Of a stretch of DNA of 64,000 nt, positions 51,421 through 60,574 are shown piece after piece. The notes under the pieces are model-generated. The model saw only the letters and a program-made list of their open reading frames with translations. It was not told the DNA's origin and did not search any database. Origin of the DNA: an uncultured Alsobacter sp. (lineage in GTDB: Bacteria; Pseudomonadota; Alphaproteobacteria; Rhizobiales; Beijerinckiaceae); the NCBI RefSeq assembly GCF_945952055.1, contig NZ_CAMFHB010000002.1:124001-188000 (forward strand). The letters run 5' to 3'. Each line of letters opens with the position of its first letter. Within the stretch, counting starts at the first letter, position 1. The translations under genes were made by a program, and so were the position numbers.

Positions 51421-52590
51421 ATGTTCGATGCCCTTCGACAGTTCCTGAGAGGCGCGCTCGCCGCCGCCGCGCGGCCGGTGTCCCGGTCGCGCAGCAAGGC
51501 GGGCATCGCCCTGCTGCCGTACCGCGGCTACGGTTCGCGGGACGAGCTGTTCCTCATCGGGCGGGTCTTCCGCCAGCGCCCCGGAGCGCGGCAGGACAAG
51601 GGCCTGAGCCTCTCCGGCCAGGTTCGCAACGTGATGCGCCGGATCACGCGGCATCCCGTGCAGGACATGGGCGTGACGGCCCGGTTCGGGGATGCGAGCC
51701 TGCGCACGCGGACCGACGCGGACGGGTATTTCCGCATCCGCATGGCGCTCCCCTCCCCCCCTCCGGACACGACCTGCTGGCACGATGTGACCCTGACGCT
51801 CGACGGCGCCCCGGTGACGGCCAAGGCCCCGGTGTTCATCCCCCCGCCCGACTGCCGCTTCGTGGTGATCAGCGACATCGACGACACCGTCGTCGAGACG
51901 GGCGTGGCCAACACGGTCCTGATGCTCTGGCGCCTGTTCGTCGCCGACGCGAAGAGCCGGACGGCCTTTCCCGGCGTGGCGGCGCTCTATCGCGGCCTGC
52001 ACCGCGGGCGCTCCGACGCCGAGTTCAACCCGCTGCTCTACGTCTCGCGCGCGCCCTGGGGCACCTACGAGGTGCTCGATGCCTTCTTCAGGCTCCACGG
52101 CATCCCGGTCGGGCCCGTCCTCTTCCTGCGCGAGTGGGGCGTACGCTGGACATCGCCCATTCCGCGCAAGGCCCGGACGCACAAGGAGGACCTCATCCGG
52201 CACATGCTGGCCCTCTACGGCACATTGCCCTTCGTCCTGATCGGCGACAGCGGCCAGCAGGACCCCGAGATCTATGCCCGCATCGTGGCCGACCATCCCG
52301 GCCGGGTCCTCACGGTGATGATCCGTGACGTCAGCGGGGACCCCGCCCGGACCCGGGCGATCGCCGATTTGTCGGAGGCCGTGGCGAAGGCGGGCGCCAG
52401 CCTGCTGCTCGCCGCCGACAGCGTCGCGATGGCGCGGCACGCGCTGTCGCTCGGGCTGGTGCCCGCCGAGGTCGTCGAGGCGACCGCAGCGGATCGGCGA
52501 CACGAGGCGCCTGCCGAGGACGATGCACCGGGCGCCAGTGTCGTCATCGACGCGGGCGAGCGAGGACCAGCCAGGATACAGGGCCGTTGA
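51421..52590 (+). CDS. App1-family phosphatidate phosphatase-like protein (DUF2183)
   Basis: 389 residues from the ATG at 51421. The HAD-type active site ISDIDDTVVETG (DxDxT) near residue 155, the WRLFVADAKSRTAFPGV helix and the HKEDLIRHML and LIGDSGQQDPEIY motifs identify the App1/DUF2183 family, which includes yeast phosphatidate phosphatase App1. Membrane-lipid phosphatase action is inferred. The N-terminal third (PYRGYGSRDE) is a beta-rich family segment. The C-terminus is low complexity. Confidence 0.9.
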   Translation: MFDALRQFLRGALAAAARPVSRSRSKAGIALLPYRGYGSRDELFLIGRVFRQRPGARQDKGLSLSGQVRNVMRRITRHPVQDMGVTARFGDASLRTRTDADGYFRIRMALPSPPPDTTCWHDVTLTLDGAPVTAKAPVFIPPPDCRFVVISDIDDTVVETGVANTVLMLWRLFVADAKSRTAFPGVAALYRGLHRGRSDAEFNPLLYVSRAPWGTYEVLDAFFRLHGIPVGPVLFLREWGVRWTSPIPRKARTHKEDLIRHMLALYGTLPFVLIGDSGQQDPEIYARIVADHPGRVLTVMIRDVSGDPARTRAIADLSEAVAKAGASLLLAADSVAMARHALSLGLVPAEVVEATAADRRHEAPAEDDAPGASVVIDAGERGPARIQGR

Positions 52591-52793
52591 GACGACGCAT
52601 CCTTGCGAAGCTGGAGGCGGAAAATCCTATCGTCGCCGCTCCGGACACGGGCGCGCGGCCTTCTCCCGGCCGTGCCGCAGGGGCGTTCCACCCGGCCGAT
52701 TTCCAGGGCCAGGGACATCGTCGGGACTGCGGCCCTGGAACCAACATTGCTGACCGAGAATTGCCGACCCGGGGCGGATCGGAGAATTAAATC

Positions 52794-53201
52794 ATGACTT
52801 CATCAGCTCTCAAGGCAGTCCTTGCCGCTGCCATCGTTGGTCTTCCCATCGCCGCCTGCGGCAGCAGCACGACGACGGGCGCGGCCGGCGGTGCGGTCGC
52901 CGGTGCCGTGGTCGGTGGCCCCGTCGGGGCGGCCGTCGGCGGTGTCGCCGGCGCCGCGGTGGGTGCGGCGCTCAGCCCGGACCAGAGCACGAGGGTCCGG
53001 CAGTACGTGGTCGCCCAGCGCCGTCCTTCCGTCGCCCTGCGCGACGAGGTGGTCGTGGGCTATGCGGTGCCGAGCCGCGTTCGTGTCTATCCCGTGCCGG
53101 CGAATGTCGGCCTGACGACCCAGTACGACTACGCGGTGATCAACGGCCGCACCGTTCTGGTCGAGCCGGGCACCCGCCAGGTCGTCTACATCGTCGAATA
53201 G
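52794..53201 (+). CDS. Glycine-zipper lipoprotein with DUF1236 C-terminus
   Basis: 135 residues. A signal peptide ends in the lipobox IAAC, followed by a long Gly/Ala-rich stretch (GGAVAGAVVGGPVGAAVGG) of glycine-zipper type and a C-terminal DUF1236 part (VPSRVRVYPVPANVGL, DYAVINGRTVLVEPGTRQVVYIVE). The protein probably sits in the outer membrane or cell wall of this alphaproteobacterium. It is cotranscribed with nothing and ends at a strong hairpin. Confidence 0.85.
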   Translation: MTSSALKAVLAAAIVGLPIAACGSSTTTGAAGGAVAGAVVGGPVGAAVGGVAGAAVGAALSPDQSTRVRQYVVAQRRPSVALRDEVVVGYAVPSRVRVYPVPANVGLTTQYDYAVINGRTVLVEPGTRQVVYIVE

Positions 53202-53211
53202 CCTGGCCTTC

Positions 53212-53237
53212 GGGGACCCGGCAGGCGCCGGGTCCCC
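53212..53237. terminator. Bidirectional terminator-like hairpin
   Basis: GGGGACCCGGC (53212-53222) pairs perfectly with GCCGGGTCCCC (53227-53237) around a 4-base loop. It sits in the 43-bp gap between the convergent DUF1236 and gntK genes. The 11-bp GC stem suits termination from both sides, although no U-run follows. Confidence 0.7.
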
Positions 53238-53244
53238 TCTCCGG

Positions 53245-53781
53245 CTAGCTTCTGACGAGACCGAGTTCGGCGATGATGCCGTCGGCCACCCTGGCGGGCG
53301 AGACCGAGACCTCGACCGACAGGACGTCCTCGTCGGACCCCGGCGGCTCGAGGGTGGCGAACTGGCTGTCCAGCAGGGACGTCGGCATGAAGTGGTTGCT
53401 GCGCCGGGCCATGCGCTCGCCGATCAGGGCGCGGTTGCCGACGAGGTGGACGAGCCTCGCGCCCGGCTTGCCGGCCATGATCACGTCGCGGTAGGCGCGC
53501 TTGAGCGCCGAGCACGTCACGATGCCATGCTCGCCGCGGGCGATGCGCTCCTGGATCCAGGCAGCGATGGCGGCCAGCCACGGCGCCCTGTCGCCGTCGT
53601 CGAGCGGGATGCCGCGCGACATCTTCTCCACATTGGCGGGCGGGTGGAAGCTGTCCGCATCGCGGAACGGCCAGCCGAGCCGCTCGCTGAGCGCCGTGGC
53701 GGTCGTCGTCTTGCCGGAGCTCGACACGCCCATGATCACGATGACGCTGACGGGCGCGGCCTCTGCGTTCGGACCGGCCAT
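53245..53781 (-). CDS. gntK: Gluconokinase
   Basis: 178 residues with Walker A MGVSSSGKTT and the thermoresistant gluconokinase segments RDADSFHPPANVEKMSRGIPL, VTCSALKRAYRDVI and LIGERMARRSNHFMP. It phosphorylates gluconate to 6-phosphogluconate using ATP in the cytoplasm. Its ATG overlaps the stop of gnd by one base (TGATG), so both are translated together and form a gluconate-to-pentose unit. Confidence 0.95.
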   Translation of the reverse strand: MAGPNAEAAPVSVIVIMGVSSSGKTTTATALSERLGWPFRDADSFHPPANVEKMSRGIPLDDGDRAPWLAAIAAWIQERIARGEHGIVTCSALKRAYRDVIMAGKPGARLVHLVGNRALIGERMARRSNHFMPTSLLDSQFATLEPPGSDEDVLSVEVSVSPARVADGIIAELGLVRS

Positions 53782-54767
53782 CACTTGCCCTTCCCGGGTT
53801 CCTGGTGGCCGCCGAAGCCCTTGCGCATGGCCGACAGCACCTTCTCGGCGAAGGTGTGGTCCTGGCGCGACCTGAAGCGCGTGTACAGGGCTGCCGTGAG
53901 CACCTCGGCAGGCACGGCCTCCTCGACCGCGGCCTGCACGGTCCAGCGGCCTTCGCCGCTGTCCTCGACATGGCCGGAATAGCTGGCGAGGTCGTTTTCC
54001 TGCGCCAGCGCGGCGGAGGTCAGGTCCAGCAGCCACGAAGTGATCACGCTGCCGCGCCGCCACACCTCGGCGATGCCGGGCAGATCCAGCTCGAGGCGGT
54101 GCTCGGGGGGCAGCGACGGGCTGTCGGCGTGCTTGAGGATGTCGAAGCCCTCGGCGATGGCCTGCATCATCCCGTATTCGATGCCGTTGTGGATCATCTT
54201 CACGAAATGGCCGGCGCCGGTCGGACCGGCATGGATGTAGCCCCGCTCGACGCGCGGATCGAGGTGGTCGACGCCGGGGGTGCGCGGGATGTCGCCGCGG
54301 CCGGGCGCGAGCGCGCTGAACAGGGGGTCGAGCCGGTCCACGGGCTCCTTGGGACCGCCGATCATCAGGCAGTAGCCGCGCTCGAGGCCCCACACGCCGC
54401 CACTGGTGCCGATGTCGAGGTAGTGGATCCCGCGCGCGCGGAGCTCGGCGCCGCGCCGGACGTCGTCCTTCCAGAAGGAGTTGCCGCCGTCGATGATGAC
54501 GTCGCCCGGCTCCATGTGCCCGGCGAGTTCCTGGACCGCGGCCTCGGTGGCCTGGCCGGCCGGCAGCATGATCCAGACCGCCCGGGGGGCGGCGAGGCCC
54601 GCCACCACGCCGGCGAGATCGGACGCCGCGGTGGCGCCCGCTTCCGCGGCGAGGATCTTCCCCGGCTCGGGGTTGCGGTCGTAGACCACGCAGGTGTGCC
54701 CGCTGAGGGCCAGCCGGCGGACGATGTTCGCTCCCATGCGGCCGAGGCCGACGACGCCGAGTTGCAT
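53781..54767 (-). CDS. gnd: 6-phosphogluconate dehydrogenase, decarboxylating (short type)
   Basis: 328 residues from the ATG at 54767, with AGGAGA upstream. Family marks are [13 protein letters not shown], the substrate loop [18 protein letters not shown], and the catalytic Lys-His-Asn of [14 protein letters not shown]. The short form (about 300-330 residues) lacks the long C-terminal part of the usual Gnd and often uses NAD. It decarboxylates 6-phosphogluconate to ribulose 5-phosphate. It is the first gene of the gnd-gntK unit. Confidence 0.95.
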   Translation of the reverse strand: MQLGVVGLGRMGANIVRRLALSGHTCVVYDRNPEPGKILAAEAGATAASDLAGVVAGLAAPRAVWIMLPAGQATEAAVQELAGHMEPGDVIIDGGNSFWKDDVRRGAELRARGIHYLDIGTSGGVWGLERGYCLMIGGPKEPVDRLDPLFSALAPGRGDIPRTPGVDHLDPRVERGYIHAGPTGAGHFVKMIHNGIEYGMMQAIAEGFDILKHADSPSLPPEHRLELDLPGIAEVWRRGSVITSWLLDLTSAALAQENDLASYSGHVEDSGEGRWTVQAAVEEAVPAEVLTAALYTRFRSRQDHTFAEKVLSAMRKGFGGHQEPGKGK

Positions 54768-54965
54768 GTCCGTGTTCTCCTGAGCCCGACGGGACGTGTC
54801 CCGGTCCAATCCCGCGTCCGCACCGGACAAGTCAAGGGTGGCGACGACGCGCTCCCCCGCAAGGGTTGTGGCCGATCCCTGTCAGGTCAGGGACTTGGCG
54901 GCCTTTTGCCGCCCGCCCCTTCGTGCGCTGCATGGGTGTCCGGCCCCCGCCGCACGGGCGGCGGC

Positions 54966-56426
54966 CTACTGCAGCGCGGCCGTGAGCCGGGCGAGGTTCT
55001 CCGCCGCGCGCGTCAGGAAGGGGCGCTGGCGCCAGCGATCGAGGTCGACGGGGACGGCGCGGGCCGCATAGGCCTCCAGGATGGTCCTGAGCGGCCCCAC
55101 GGCGTTCTCGCCGTAGAGCAGGACCGAGACCTCCATGTTCAGCGTGAACGAGCGGATGTCCAGGTTGCTTGAGCCGATGGCGGCGAGGTCGTCGTCCACC
55201 ACCATGGCCTTGGCGTGCAGCAGCGTCGGCGCCGGATAGAGCCGCACGTCGACGCCCGCCCGCAGCAGCTCCGCGTAGAACGAGCGCTGGGCGTGGACGA
55301 CGAACGTCTGGTCCACCGCCTGGGAGTTGATGAGCGTCACCTTCACCCCGCGCCGCGCCGCGTTGGTGATGGCGAGCATCAGGGCGTCGTCCGGGACGAA
55401 ATAGGGGGTGGCCACGACGAGGCTGTGACGGGCGGCGTGCATCAGTCCGGTGAAGAGACGCAGGTTGTTCTCGTCGTCGAACCCCGAGCCGCTGGGGAGC
55501 ACCTGCGCGATCACGCCCCCGCCGGGCGCGAAGGGCGTCGCCTCCACCGGCGGGTGCAGCGACGCGTCGAGCAGTTCGCCCGACTCCGAGTACCAGTCGG
55601 TGACGAACACCGCCTCGAGCTCGAACACGGCCGGTCCGGTCAGGCGCAGCCCCAGCTCCTCGTAGAACAGGTCGTCGGAGCGATGGTAGGCCTTCTCGAT
55701 CAGGTTCAGGGACCCCGTATAGGCCTCCAGACTGTCGATCACGAGGATCTTGCGGTGGTTGCGCAGGTCGATCCGCAGGAACTCGCGCGGGTTGAGCAGC
55801 GGAAGCATGTAGCGCCACTGGATGCCAGCCGCCGTCATCCGGGCCTCCATCTCCTTGCGCCGCGGAAACTTGCGCGAGCCCATCTGGTCGAGGAGCAGAC
55901 GCACGGTGACGCCCCGCGCCACGGCCGCCTCGAGCGCGGCGAACAGGGGCTCGGTCGTGGCGTCGAGCGCGACGATGTAGAATTCCACGTGCACGTAGTG
56001 GCGCGCCCGGGCGACGGACGCGACCATCTCGGCGACGATGCCGTCATAGCCGTGCAGGAAGGCGATGGTGTTGCCCTCCATCGGCGGCATGCCGCCGAGG
56101 CGCTCGGCCAGGAGCCCGAACGGCGCGCCGCGCTCACCCAGGCGCTGCGGCGGCACTGGACCCGCGAGGTCGGCGCTGCCGGCCTTGGCCAGGGTGCCGG
56201 CGATCATCTGGGTCATCTGGCGCTGCAGCTTGCGCCGCCGCGCCGGCAGCTTCGGGCTGCCGATGGCCAGGAACAGCATCACGCCCACGAAAGGCGCCGC
56301 CACGATGAGCAGGAGCCAGGCGGTGGCGGACGATGGCTTGCGGTTGATGGGCACCGTCAGGAAGGCGACGATGACGACCGCCGTGTGAAGCGCGAGCGGG
56401 AGCAGGCTCCAGAGGGTGGCGGTCAT
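54966..56426 (-). CDS. cls: Cardiolipin synthase (phospholipase D type)
   Basis: 486 residues. Two N-terminal membrane helices (about 3-24 and 32-57) are followed by two PLD motifs: NHRKILVIDSLEAYTGSLN and LLHAKAMVVDDDLAAIGSSN, both HxKx4D-type. The enzyme condenses phosphatidylglycerol molecules to cardiolipin at the inner membrane. The gene stands between gnd and the BLUF gene, in the same direction, but the gaps of 198 and 102 bp suggest separate units. Confidence 0.95.
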   Translation of the reverse strand: MTATLWSLLPLALHTAVVIVAFLTVPINRKPSSATAWLLLIVAAPFVGVMLFLAIGSPKLPARRRKLQRQMTQMIAGTLAKAGSADLAGPVPPQRLGERGAPFGLLAERLGGMPPMEGNTIAFLHGYDGIVAEMVASVARARHYVHVEFYIVALDATTEPLFAALEAAVARGVTVRLLLDQMGSRKFPRRKEMEARMTAAGIQWRYMLPLLNPREFLRIDLRNHRKILVIDSLEAYTGSLNLIEKAYHRSDDLFYEELGLRLTGPAVFELEAVFVTDWYSESGELLDASLHPPVEATPFAPGGGVIAQVLPSGSGFDDENNLRLFTGLMHAARHSLVVATPYFVPDDALMLAITNAARRGVKVTLINSQAVDQTFVVHAQRSFYAELLRAGVDVRLYPAPTLLHAKAMVVDDDLAAIGSSNLDIRSFTLNMEVSVLLYGENAVGPLRTILEAYAARAVPVDLDRWRQRPFLTRAAENLARLTAALQ

Positions 56427-56528
56427 GCGAGGCGGGTCCGGTCGGGATGGGCTGGCGGCGCCAACCTAACCGAGAATCGACGCTTGTCGCCCGCCGCGCG
56501 CGTCAGCGGCGCTTCCGCCCGGCCCGGC

Positions 56529-56966
56529 TCACCCGGCGGCGACGAGCGTCCGCCCCTGCCCGTCGGGCACGCAGCCGCGCTCGATCATCTCCATGATCTC
56601 GTCGGCCGTCGCCAGGGACGGATCGAAGGTGCGCTGGGTGTCGTTGAGCCGGAAGTTCGGGTCGCCGTTGACCAGGCGCATGCTCCACGACCTGAACATG
56701 CGCGCATGCACCTCCCGGGCGAGGCACAGCCGGATGTTGTCATGGCGGTGGTCGGCGAGGATCCGCCCGAGCGTCTCGGTGACACGCAGGCGCGGGCCCT
56801 CGAGCAGTTGGACGAAGAAGCGGTGCGAGAACAGCAGGACGCCGGAGATATCGGCTTCCCGGTTGTGGTGGGTCGAGACGTCGTGGATGGCGCGCAGTTG
56901 CGGCAGGAGGTCGCCGCTGGCGATGTTGACCTCGCTCAGATAGACCACGCGGATCAGAAGACCCAT
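56529..56966 (-). CDS. BLUF-domain blue-light photoreceptor
   Basis: 145 residues: one BLUF domain (about residues 4-97) and a short helical tail. The flavin-switch residues are Tyr 9 (VVYLSEV), Asn 35 (HHNREADISG) and Gln 53 (FFVQLLEG); the N-to-Q spacing of 18 matches AppA. The W-x-M of SWSMRL is also present. Such short BLUF proteins bind FAD and pass a light signal to a partner. No partner gene such as a cyclase or EAL protein is next to it. The start at 56966 sits 28 bp after a cluster of stop codons. Confidence 0.9.
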   Translation of the reverse strand: MGLLIRVVYLSEVNIASGDLLPQLRAIHDVSTHHNREADISGVLLFSHRFFVQLLEGPRLRVTETLGRILADHRHDNIRLCLAREVHARMFRSWSMRLVNGDPNFRLNDTQRTFDPSLATADEIMEMIERGCVPDGQGRTLVAAG

Positions 56967-57278
56967 GCTTGCTCCGGTTCCTTCACGCCAGACGTTTGGC
57001 CAATGGCCGACCTCAAGCTAACCGGGAAGCCTTAAGGTTCGGGGATCCAGGGGACAGTTTGCGAAACCGGGCGCCGGCCTTTGGCCGGTGAGCGAAAGTC
57101 GCCGCCGGGTCCGGCCGCAGCGCGGAAACGCACGTTGGTAAAACTACTTATCTGCAACTCTCGGTTGTAGGCCCCGCGCACGGCGGCTTCCGCAGGGCTC
57201 CGGCGCTTTAACGCTTCGTTTGCCCTGCTGCCAATTCGAGCCCCGCCAGGCGACCCGCATGGGGCCGCCGGGGCGATG
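56967..57278. other. Intergenic gap, 312 bp
   Basis: It separates the BLUF gene from the ABC-F gene; both are leftward. It contains a short stem CCGGCC-TTT-GGCCGG (57074-57088) and a relatively AT-rich patch (57130-57165) that may hold the BLUF promoter. No open frame with a ribosome binding site and no RNA gene was seen. Confidence 0.4.
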
Positions 57279-58898
57279 CTAGCCCACGCCCGGCGCCTCG
57301 TGGCCGGTACGGGCCACGTAGTCGAGATAGCCGCCGCCATACTGGTGCACGCCGTCGGGCGTCAGCTCCAGCACGCGGTTCGACAGCTGGGCGAGGAAGT
57401 GGCGGTCGTGGGACACGAACAGCATCGTCCCCTCGTACTGCGCCAGCGCCTCGACCAGCATGTCCTTGGTGGCCATGTCCAGGTGGTTCGTGGGCTCGTC
57501 CAGGACCAGCAGGTTCGGCGGGTCGTACAGCATCAGCGCCATCACCAGCCGGGCCTTCTCGCCGCCCGAGAGCACCCGGCAGCGCTTCTCGACGTCGTCG
57601 CCCGAGAAGCCGAAGCAGCCCGACAGCGTGCGCAGCGAGCCCTGGTTGGCCTGCGGGAAGGCGCTCTCCAGCGTCTCGAACACGGTCTGCTCGCCGTCGA
57701 GCAGGTCCATCGCATGCTGGGCGAAATAGCCGAGCTTGACGCTGCCGCCGAGCGTCACCGTGCCGGTGTCCGGCGTGGTGGCCCCGGCCACGAGCTTGAG
57801 CAAGGTGGACTTGCCCGCGCCGTTGACGCCCATGATGCACCAGCGCTCCCGGCGCTGGACCTGGAAGTCGAGGCCCTCGTAGATGCGACGGCTGCCATAG
57901 GCCTTGTGCACGGCCTTGAGGCTCACGACGTCGTCGCCCGAGCGCGGCGCCGGGGGAAACTCGAAGGACACCGCCTGGCGCCGGCGCGGCGGCTCGACGC
58001 GCTCGATCTTGTCGAGCTTCTTCACGCGGCTCTGCACCTGGGCGGCATGGGACGCGCGGGCCTTGAAGCGCTCGATGAACTTGATCTCCTTGGCGAGCAT
58101 GGCCTGCTGGCGCTCGAACTGCGCCTGCTGCTGGCGCTCGTTCATGGCCCGCTGCTGCTCGTAGAAGGCGTAGTCGCCCGAATAGGTCGTCAGCGATCCC
58201 GCATCGATCTCGACCACCTTCCGGACGATCCGGTTCATGAACTCGCGGTCGTGCGAGGTCATCATGAGCGCGCCGTCGTAGCCCTTGAGGAAGGTCTCCA
58301 GCCAGATGAGGCTCTCGATGTCCAGGTGGTTGCTCGGCTCGTCCAGCAGCATCACGTCGGGGCGCATGAGCAGGATGCGGGCGAGCGCGACGCGCATCTT
58401 CCAGCCGCCCGACAGCGCTCCCACGTCGCCGTCCATCATCTCCTGGCTGAAGCTGAGCCCGGCCAGCACCTCGCGTGCGCGGCCTTCCAGCGCGTAACCG
58501 CCGAGCTCCTCGAAGCGGGCCTGCACCTCGCCGTAACGTTCGATCAGCGCCTCCAGCTCGTCGGCCCGGTCGGGATCGGTCATGGCCGCCTCGAGCTCGC
58601 GCAGCTCCTCCGCGACCGTGCTGACGGGCCCCGCGCCGTCCATGACCTCGGCCACCGCGCTGCGGCCGGCCATCTCGCCCACGTCCTGGCTGAAATAGCC
58701 GATGGTCACGCCGCGATCGATCGCGACCTGTCCCTCGTCGGGCACGTCACGGCCGGTCATCATGCGGAACAGGGTCGACTTGCCAGCGCCGTTCGGCCCC
58801 ACGAGACCCACCTTCTCCCCGCGTTGCAGGGTGGCCGAGGCCTCGATGAACAGGATCTGGTGGCCGTTCTGCTTGCTGATGTTCTCGAGGCGTATCAT
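57279..58898 (-). CDS. ABC-F family ATPase
   Basis: 539 residues with two ABC cassettes (Walker A GPNGAGKST and GVNGAGKST; signatures ALSGGWKMR and LSGGEKAR; Walker B LLLDEPSNHLD and LVLDEPTNHLD) and a linker of the ABC-F kind (about 245-320, Gln/Arg-rich with EQQRAMNERQQQ). No membrane parts. ABC-F proteins act on ribosomes, in translation factor or antibiotic-protection roles; this one resembles YbiT most. It is transcribed alone. Confidence 0.95.
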   Translation of the reverse strand: MIRLENISKQNGHQILFIEASATLQRGEKVGLVGPNGAGKSTLFRMMTGRDVPDEGQVAIDRGVTIGYFSQDVGEMAGRSAVAEVMDGAGPVSTVAEELRELEAAMTDPDRADELEALIERYGEVQARFEELGGYALEGRAREVLAGLSFSQEMMDGDVGALSGGWKMRVALARILLMRPDVMLLDEPSNHLDIESLIWLETFLKGYDGALMMTSHDREFMNRIVRKVVEIDAGSLTTYSGDYAFYEQQRAMNERQQQAQFERQQAMLAKEIKFIERFKARASHAAQVQSRVKKLDKIERVEPPRRRQAVSFEFPPAPRSGDDVVSLKAVHKAYGSRRIYEGLDFQVQRRERWCIMGVNGAGKSTLLKLVAGATTPDTGTVTLGGSVKLGYFAQHAMDLLDGEQTVFETLESAFPQANQGSLRTLSGCFGFSGDDVEKRCRVLSGGEKARLVMALMLYDPPNLLVLDEPTNHLDMATKDMLVEALAQYEGTMLFVSHDRHFLAQLSNRVLELTPDGVHQYGGGYLDYVARTGHEAPGVG

Positions 58899-59073
58899 GG
58901 GATCCTGCCGCAGGTGGGTCGCGCGGCGCCCTTATGGCCCGCCCGCGCCGGAAGCGGAAGCCTCATGCCCGCACATGCCCTGCCCCGGATCAGTCCAATG
59001 CCGGATTGCGCCCGCCGGCACCTCGCGTGCTAAGCCGTCTGCGCGCCGCGACGGCGCCTGCGGAGAACGATCG

Positions 59074-59385
59074 ATGTCCGGCGACGATGACTATGTTTTC
59101 GACGAGGAGACCGGCGAATGGATGCCGGCCGCCGACCTCGCGGCACGACGGGCCGCGGCCGACACGGTGGTGGTCCGCGACAGCGAAGGCAACACGCTCG
59201 CCGATGGCGACCAGGTGATCGTGATCAAGGATTTGCCGGTGAAGGGCACGGGCCAGGTCATCAAGCGCGGCACGGTGATCAAGTCGATCCGCCTGACCGG
59301 CGATCCGCAGGAGATCGACTGCCGGCACGAGACCATCAAGGGATTGGTGCTGCGGGCGGAGTTCGTGCGCAAGCGGACGGGCTGA
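59074..59385 (+). CDS. PhnA-domain protein (YjdM C-terminal type)
   Basis: 103 residues from the ATG at 59074, with GGAGA upstream. The C-terminal part VVVRDSEGNTLADGDQVIVIKDLPVKGTGQVIKRGTVIK matches the PhnA C-terminal domain. The N-terminal zinc ribbon of full PhnA is absent; instead there is an acidic EETGEWMPAADLAA segment. The function is unknown; PhnA itself was named from phosphonate operons but is not required for that pathway. Confidence 0.85.
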   Translation: MSGDDDYVFDEETGEWMPAADLAARRAAADTVVVRDSEGNTLADGDQVIVIKDLPVKGTGQVIKRGTVIKSIRLTGDPQEIDCRHETIKGLVLRAEFVRKRTG

Positions 59386-59427
59386 GGCGGCAGGGACACG
59401 TCTCCCGCCTGCCTGTCACCATCCGCC

Positions 59428-59527
59428 TCATCCCGAGCGGGCCGCAGCGCGGCCAGGCCGGGATGACGCAGGATGCCCGCGGCGGCACGGTCGTGCCGCC
59501 TGCGACTCACGGCCTTCACGGGCCGTG
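59428..59527. repeat. Array of three intergenic hairpins
   Basis: TCATCCC (59428-59434) faces GGGATGA (59460-59466) around a GC-rich core, GGCGGCAC pairs perfectly with GTGCCGCC (59481-59500), and CACGGCC with GGCCGTG (59508-59527). The block lies between the convergent PhnA-domain gene and a small leftward gene, so it may terminate both. It also looks like a REP-type intergenic element. Confidence 0.6.
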
Positions 59528-59570
59528 TCTCGGGACGGGGCTCTCGACGAGCCCCGGCGCCGGACGGCGA

Positions 59571-59837
59571 TCAGGCCGTCTTTGCCCGAACGCGCTTCTT
59601 CGGGGCCGCGGCGGCCTGGGCAGCGGCCTCCTCGGCGGCCACCTTCGCCAGGGCGGCGTCGCGCTCGAGGCGCAGCGCCTTCAGCTTCTCGGTCTTGACG
59701 GCCCGGCGCTGGTCGATGAGCCGCTGCTCCTCCACCCTCTTGGCGTCGGCCGTCTGCTGGCGCTCCACCCTGTCGTTGAAGGCGGTGGCCGCCTTGCGGC
59801 GGGCGGTCTGGTTCTGCGTCGAATGGGCTTCGCTCAT
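59571..59837 (-). CDS. Small Lys/Arg-rich coiled-coil protein
   Basis: 88 residues from the ATG at 59837. GGAGG is found upstream. The sequence is highly charged and helical (RRKAATAFNDRVERQQ, KTEKLKALRLERDAALAKVAAEEAAA) with a basic end (PKKRVRAKTA). No family recognised; the composition recalls the DUF6481-type protein next to cspA. It follows the small gene at 59864 by 26 bp and is probably in an operon with it. Confidence 0.6.
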   Translation of the reverse strand: MSEAHSTQNQTARRKAATAFNDRVERQQTADAKRVEEQRLIDQRRAVKTEKLKALRLERDAALAKVAAEEAAAQAAAAPKKRVRAKTA

Positions 59838-59863
59838 CGAAGTCCTCCTTTGAAGAGATCGCT

Positions 59864-59992
59864 TCAGTGCTTCGAGCCGGACGGCTTCTGGGGCACGGTG
59901 CCCTTGGTCGAAGGAGCCGCTGCGATCGTCTTCGGCTTTTCCTTCTTCGGTTTCTTGGCTTCTCGATTGCCGCGCTGTTCGCCCTTTGCCAC
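59864..59992 (-). CDS. Very small Lys-rich protein, conserved type
   Basis: 42 residues from a GTG at 59992, with GGGAGA eight bases upstream. It reads VAKGEQRGNREAKKPKKEKP then TIAAAPSTKG. Very similar Lys-rich short proteins (MAKGQMRSNREAKKPKKEK-type) occur widely in Rhizobiales, but no function is known. A longer frame from an ATG further upstream lacks a ribosome binding site. It is the first gene of a leftward pair and divergent from cspA. Confidence 0.7.
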   Translation of the reverse strand: MAKGEQRGNREAKKPKKEKPKTIAAAPSTKGTVPQKPSGSKH

Positions 59993-60346
59993 GTCGATCT
60001 CTCCCAACCAAAAAACATCCATAGCATAATCCTTACGATTCTTTTTGGCGCGAATAAGTTCCCGCTGCCGTTTTTCTGTCGGACGCGGTCCCAGCGGCCG
60101 GCGAAAATTGATGATCCGCCTGGGAATTTCTCGGCATCTTTTGGCTCGTAAGCTTGACTGGGTGCAATGGGCTTGCAATCTGGACGCTGCTGGCCTAGTG
60201 TGCGCAGATCGACGTTTGGCCGGACGACTGGGCCGTTTTCGCCTGCATGGCGTAGCGCAAGTTCAGATTTCTCTCCAAAATTCGACTGAACCGGAGTTGG
60301 GCGTCGCCCTTCTTCCATGCGCACATCTATGCAGAGGACAGATCAC
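59993..60346. promoter_or_regulatory. Divergent intergenic gap with candidate cspA promoter
   Basis: The 354-bp gap is the most AT-rich stretch in its area. On the + strand a CTTGAC -35 box (60153-60158) and a weak -10 (CAATCT at about 60176-60181) lie 17 bp apart, about 165 bp before cspA. That would give the long 5' leader usual for cold-shock genes. The assignment is tentative. The promoter of the small leftward genes should also be here. Confidence 0.35.
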
Positions 60347-60556
60347 ATGATCGTCGGCACCGTGAAGTTCTACAACGACCAGAAGGGCTTCGGCTTCATC
60401 CAGCCGAACGACGGCAGCAAGGACGTCTTCGTCCACGCGACCGCTCTCGAGCGCGCTGGCATGCGCGGCCTCGTCGAGGGCCAGAAGGTGGCCTTCGACA
60501 CCGCCGAAGACCGTCGGACGGGCAAGATCGCCGTCAACAACATCGCGACGGCGTAA
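60347..60556 (+). CDS. cspA: Cold-shock protein (CspA family)
   Basis: 69 residues from the ATG at 60347 with AGAGGA upstream; an ATG at 60332 and a start at 60317 are also in frame. The RNA-binding motifs KGFGFIQP (RNP1) and VFVHATAL (RNP2) are intact. It binds single-stranded RNA and DNA and acts as an RNA chaperone at low temperature or in stress. It is followed by a terminator and the DUF6481 gene, a pairing frequent in alphaproteobacteria. Confidence 0.95.
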   Translation: MIVGTVKFYNDQKGFGFIQPNDGSKDVFVHATALERAGMRGLVEGQKVAFDTAEDRRTGKIAVNNIATA

Positions 60557-60574
60557 TCGCCTCGCCGAGACGCG

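Noticed and set aside
57032-57340. Small frame across the gap before the ABC-F gene end
   Set aside because: It overlaps the ABC-F end and lacks a ribosome binding site or known segment.
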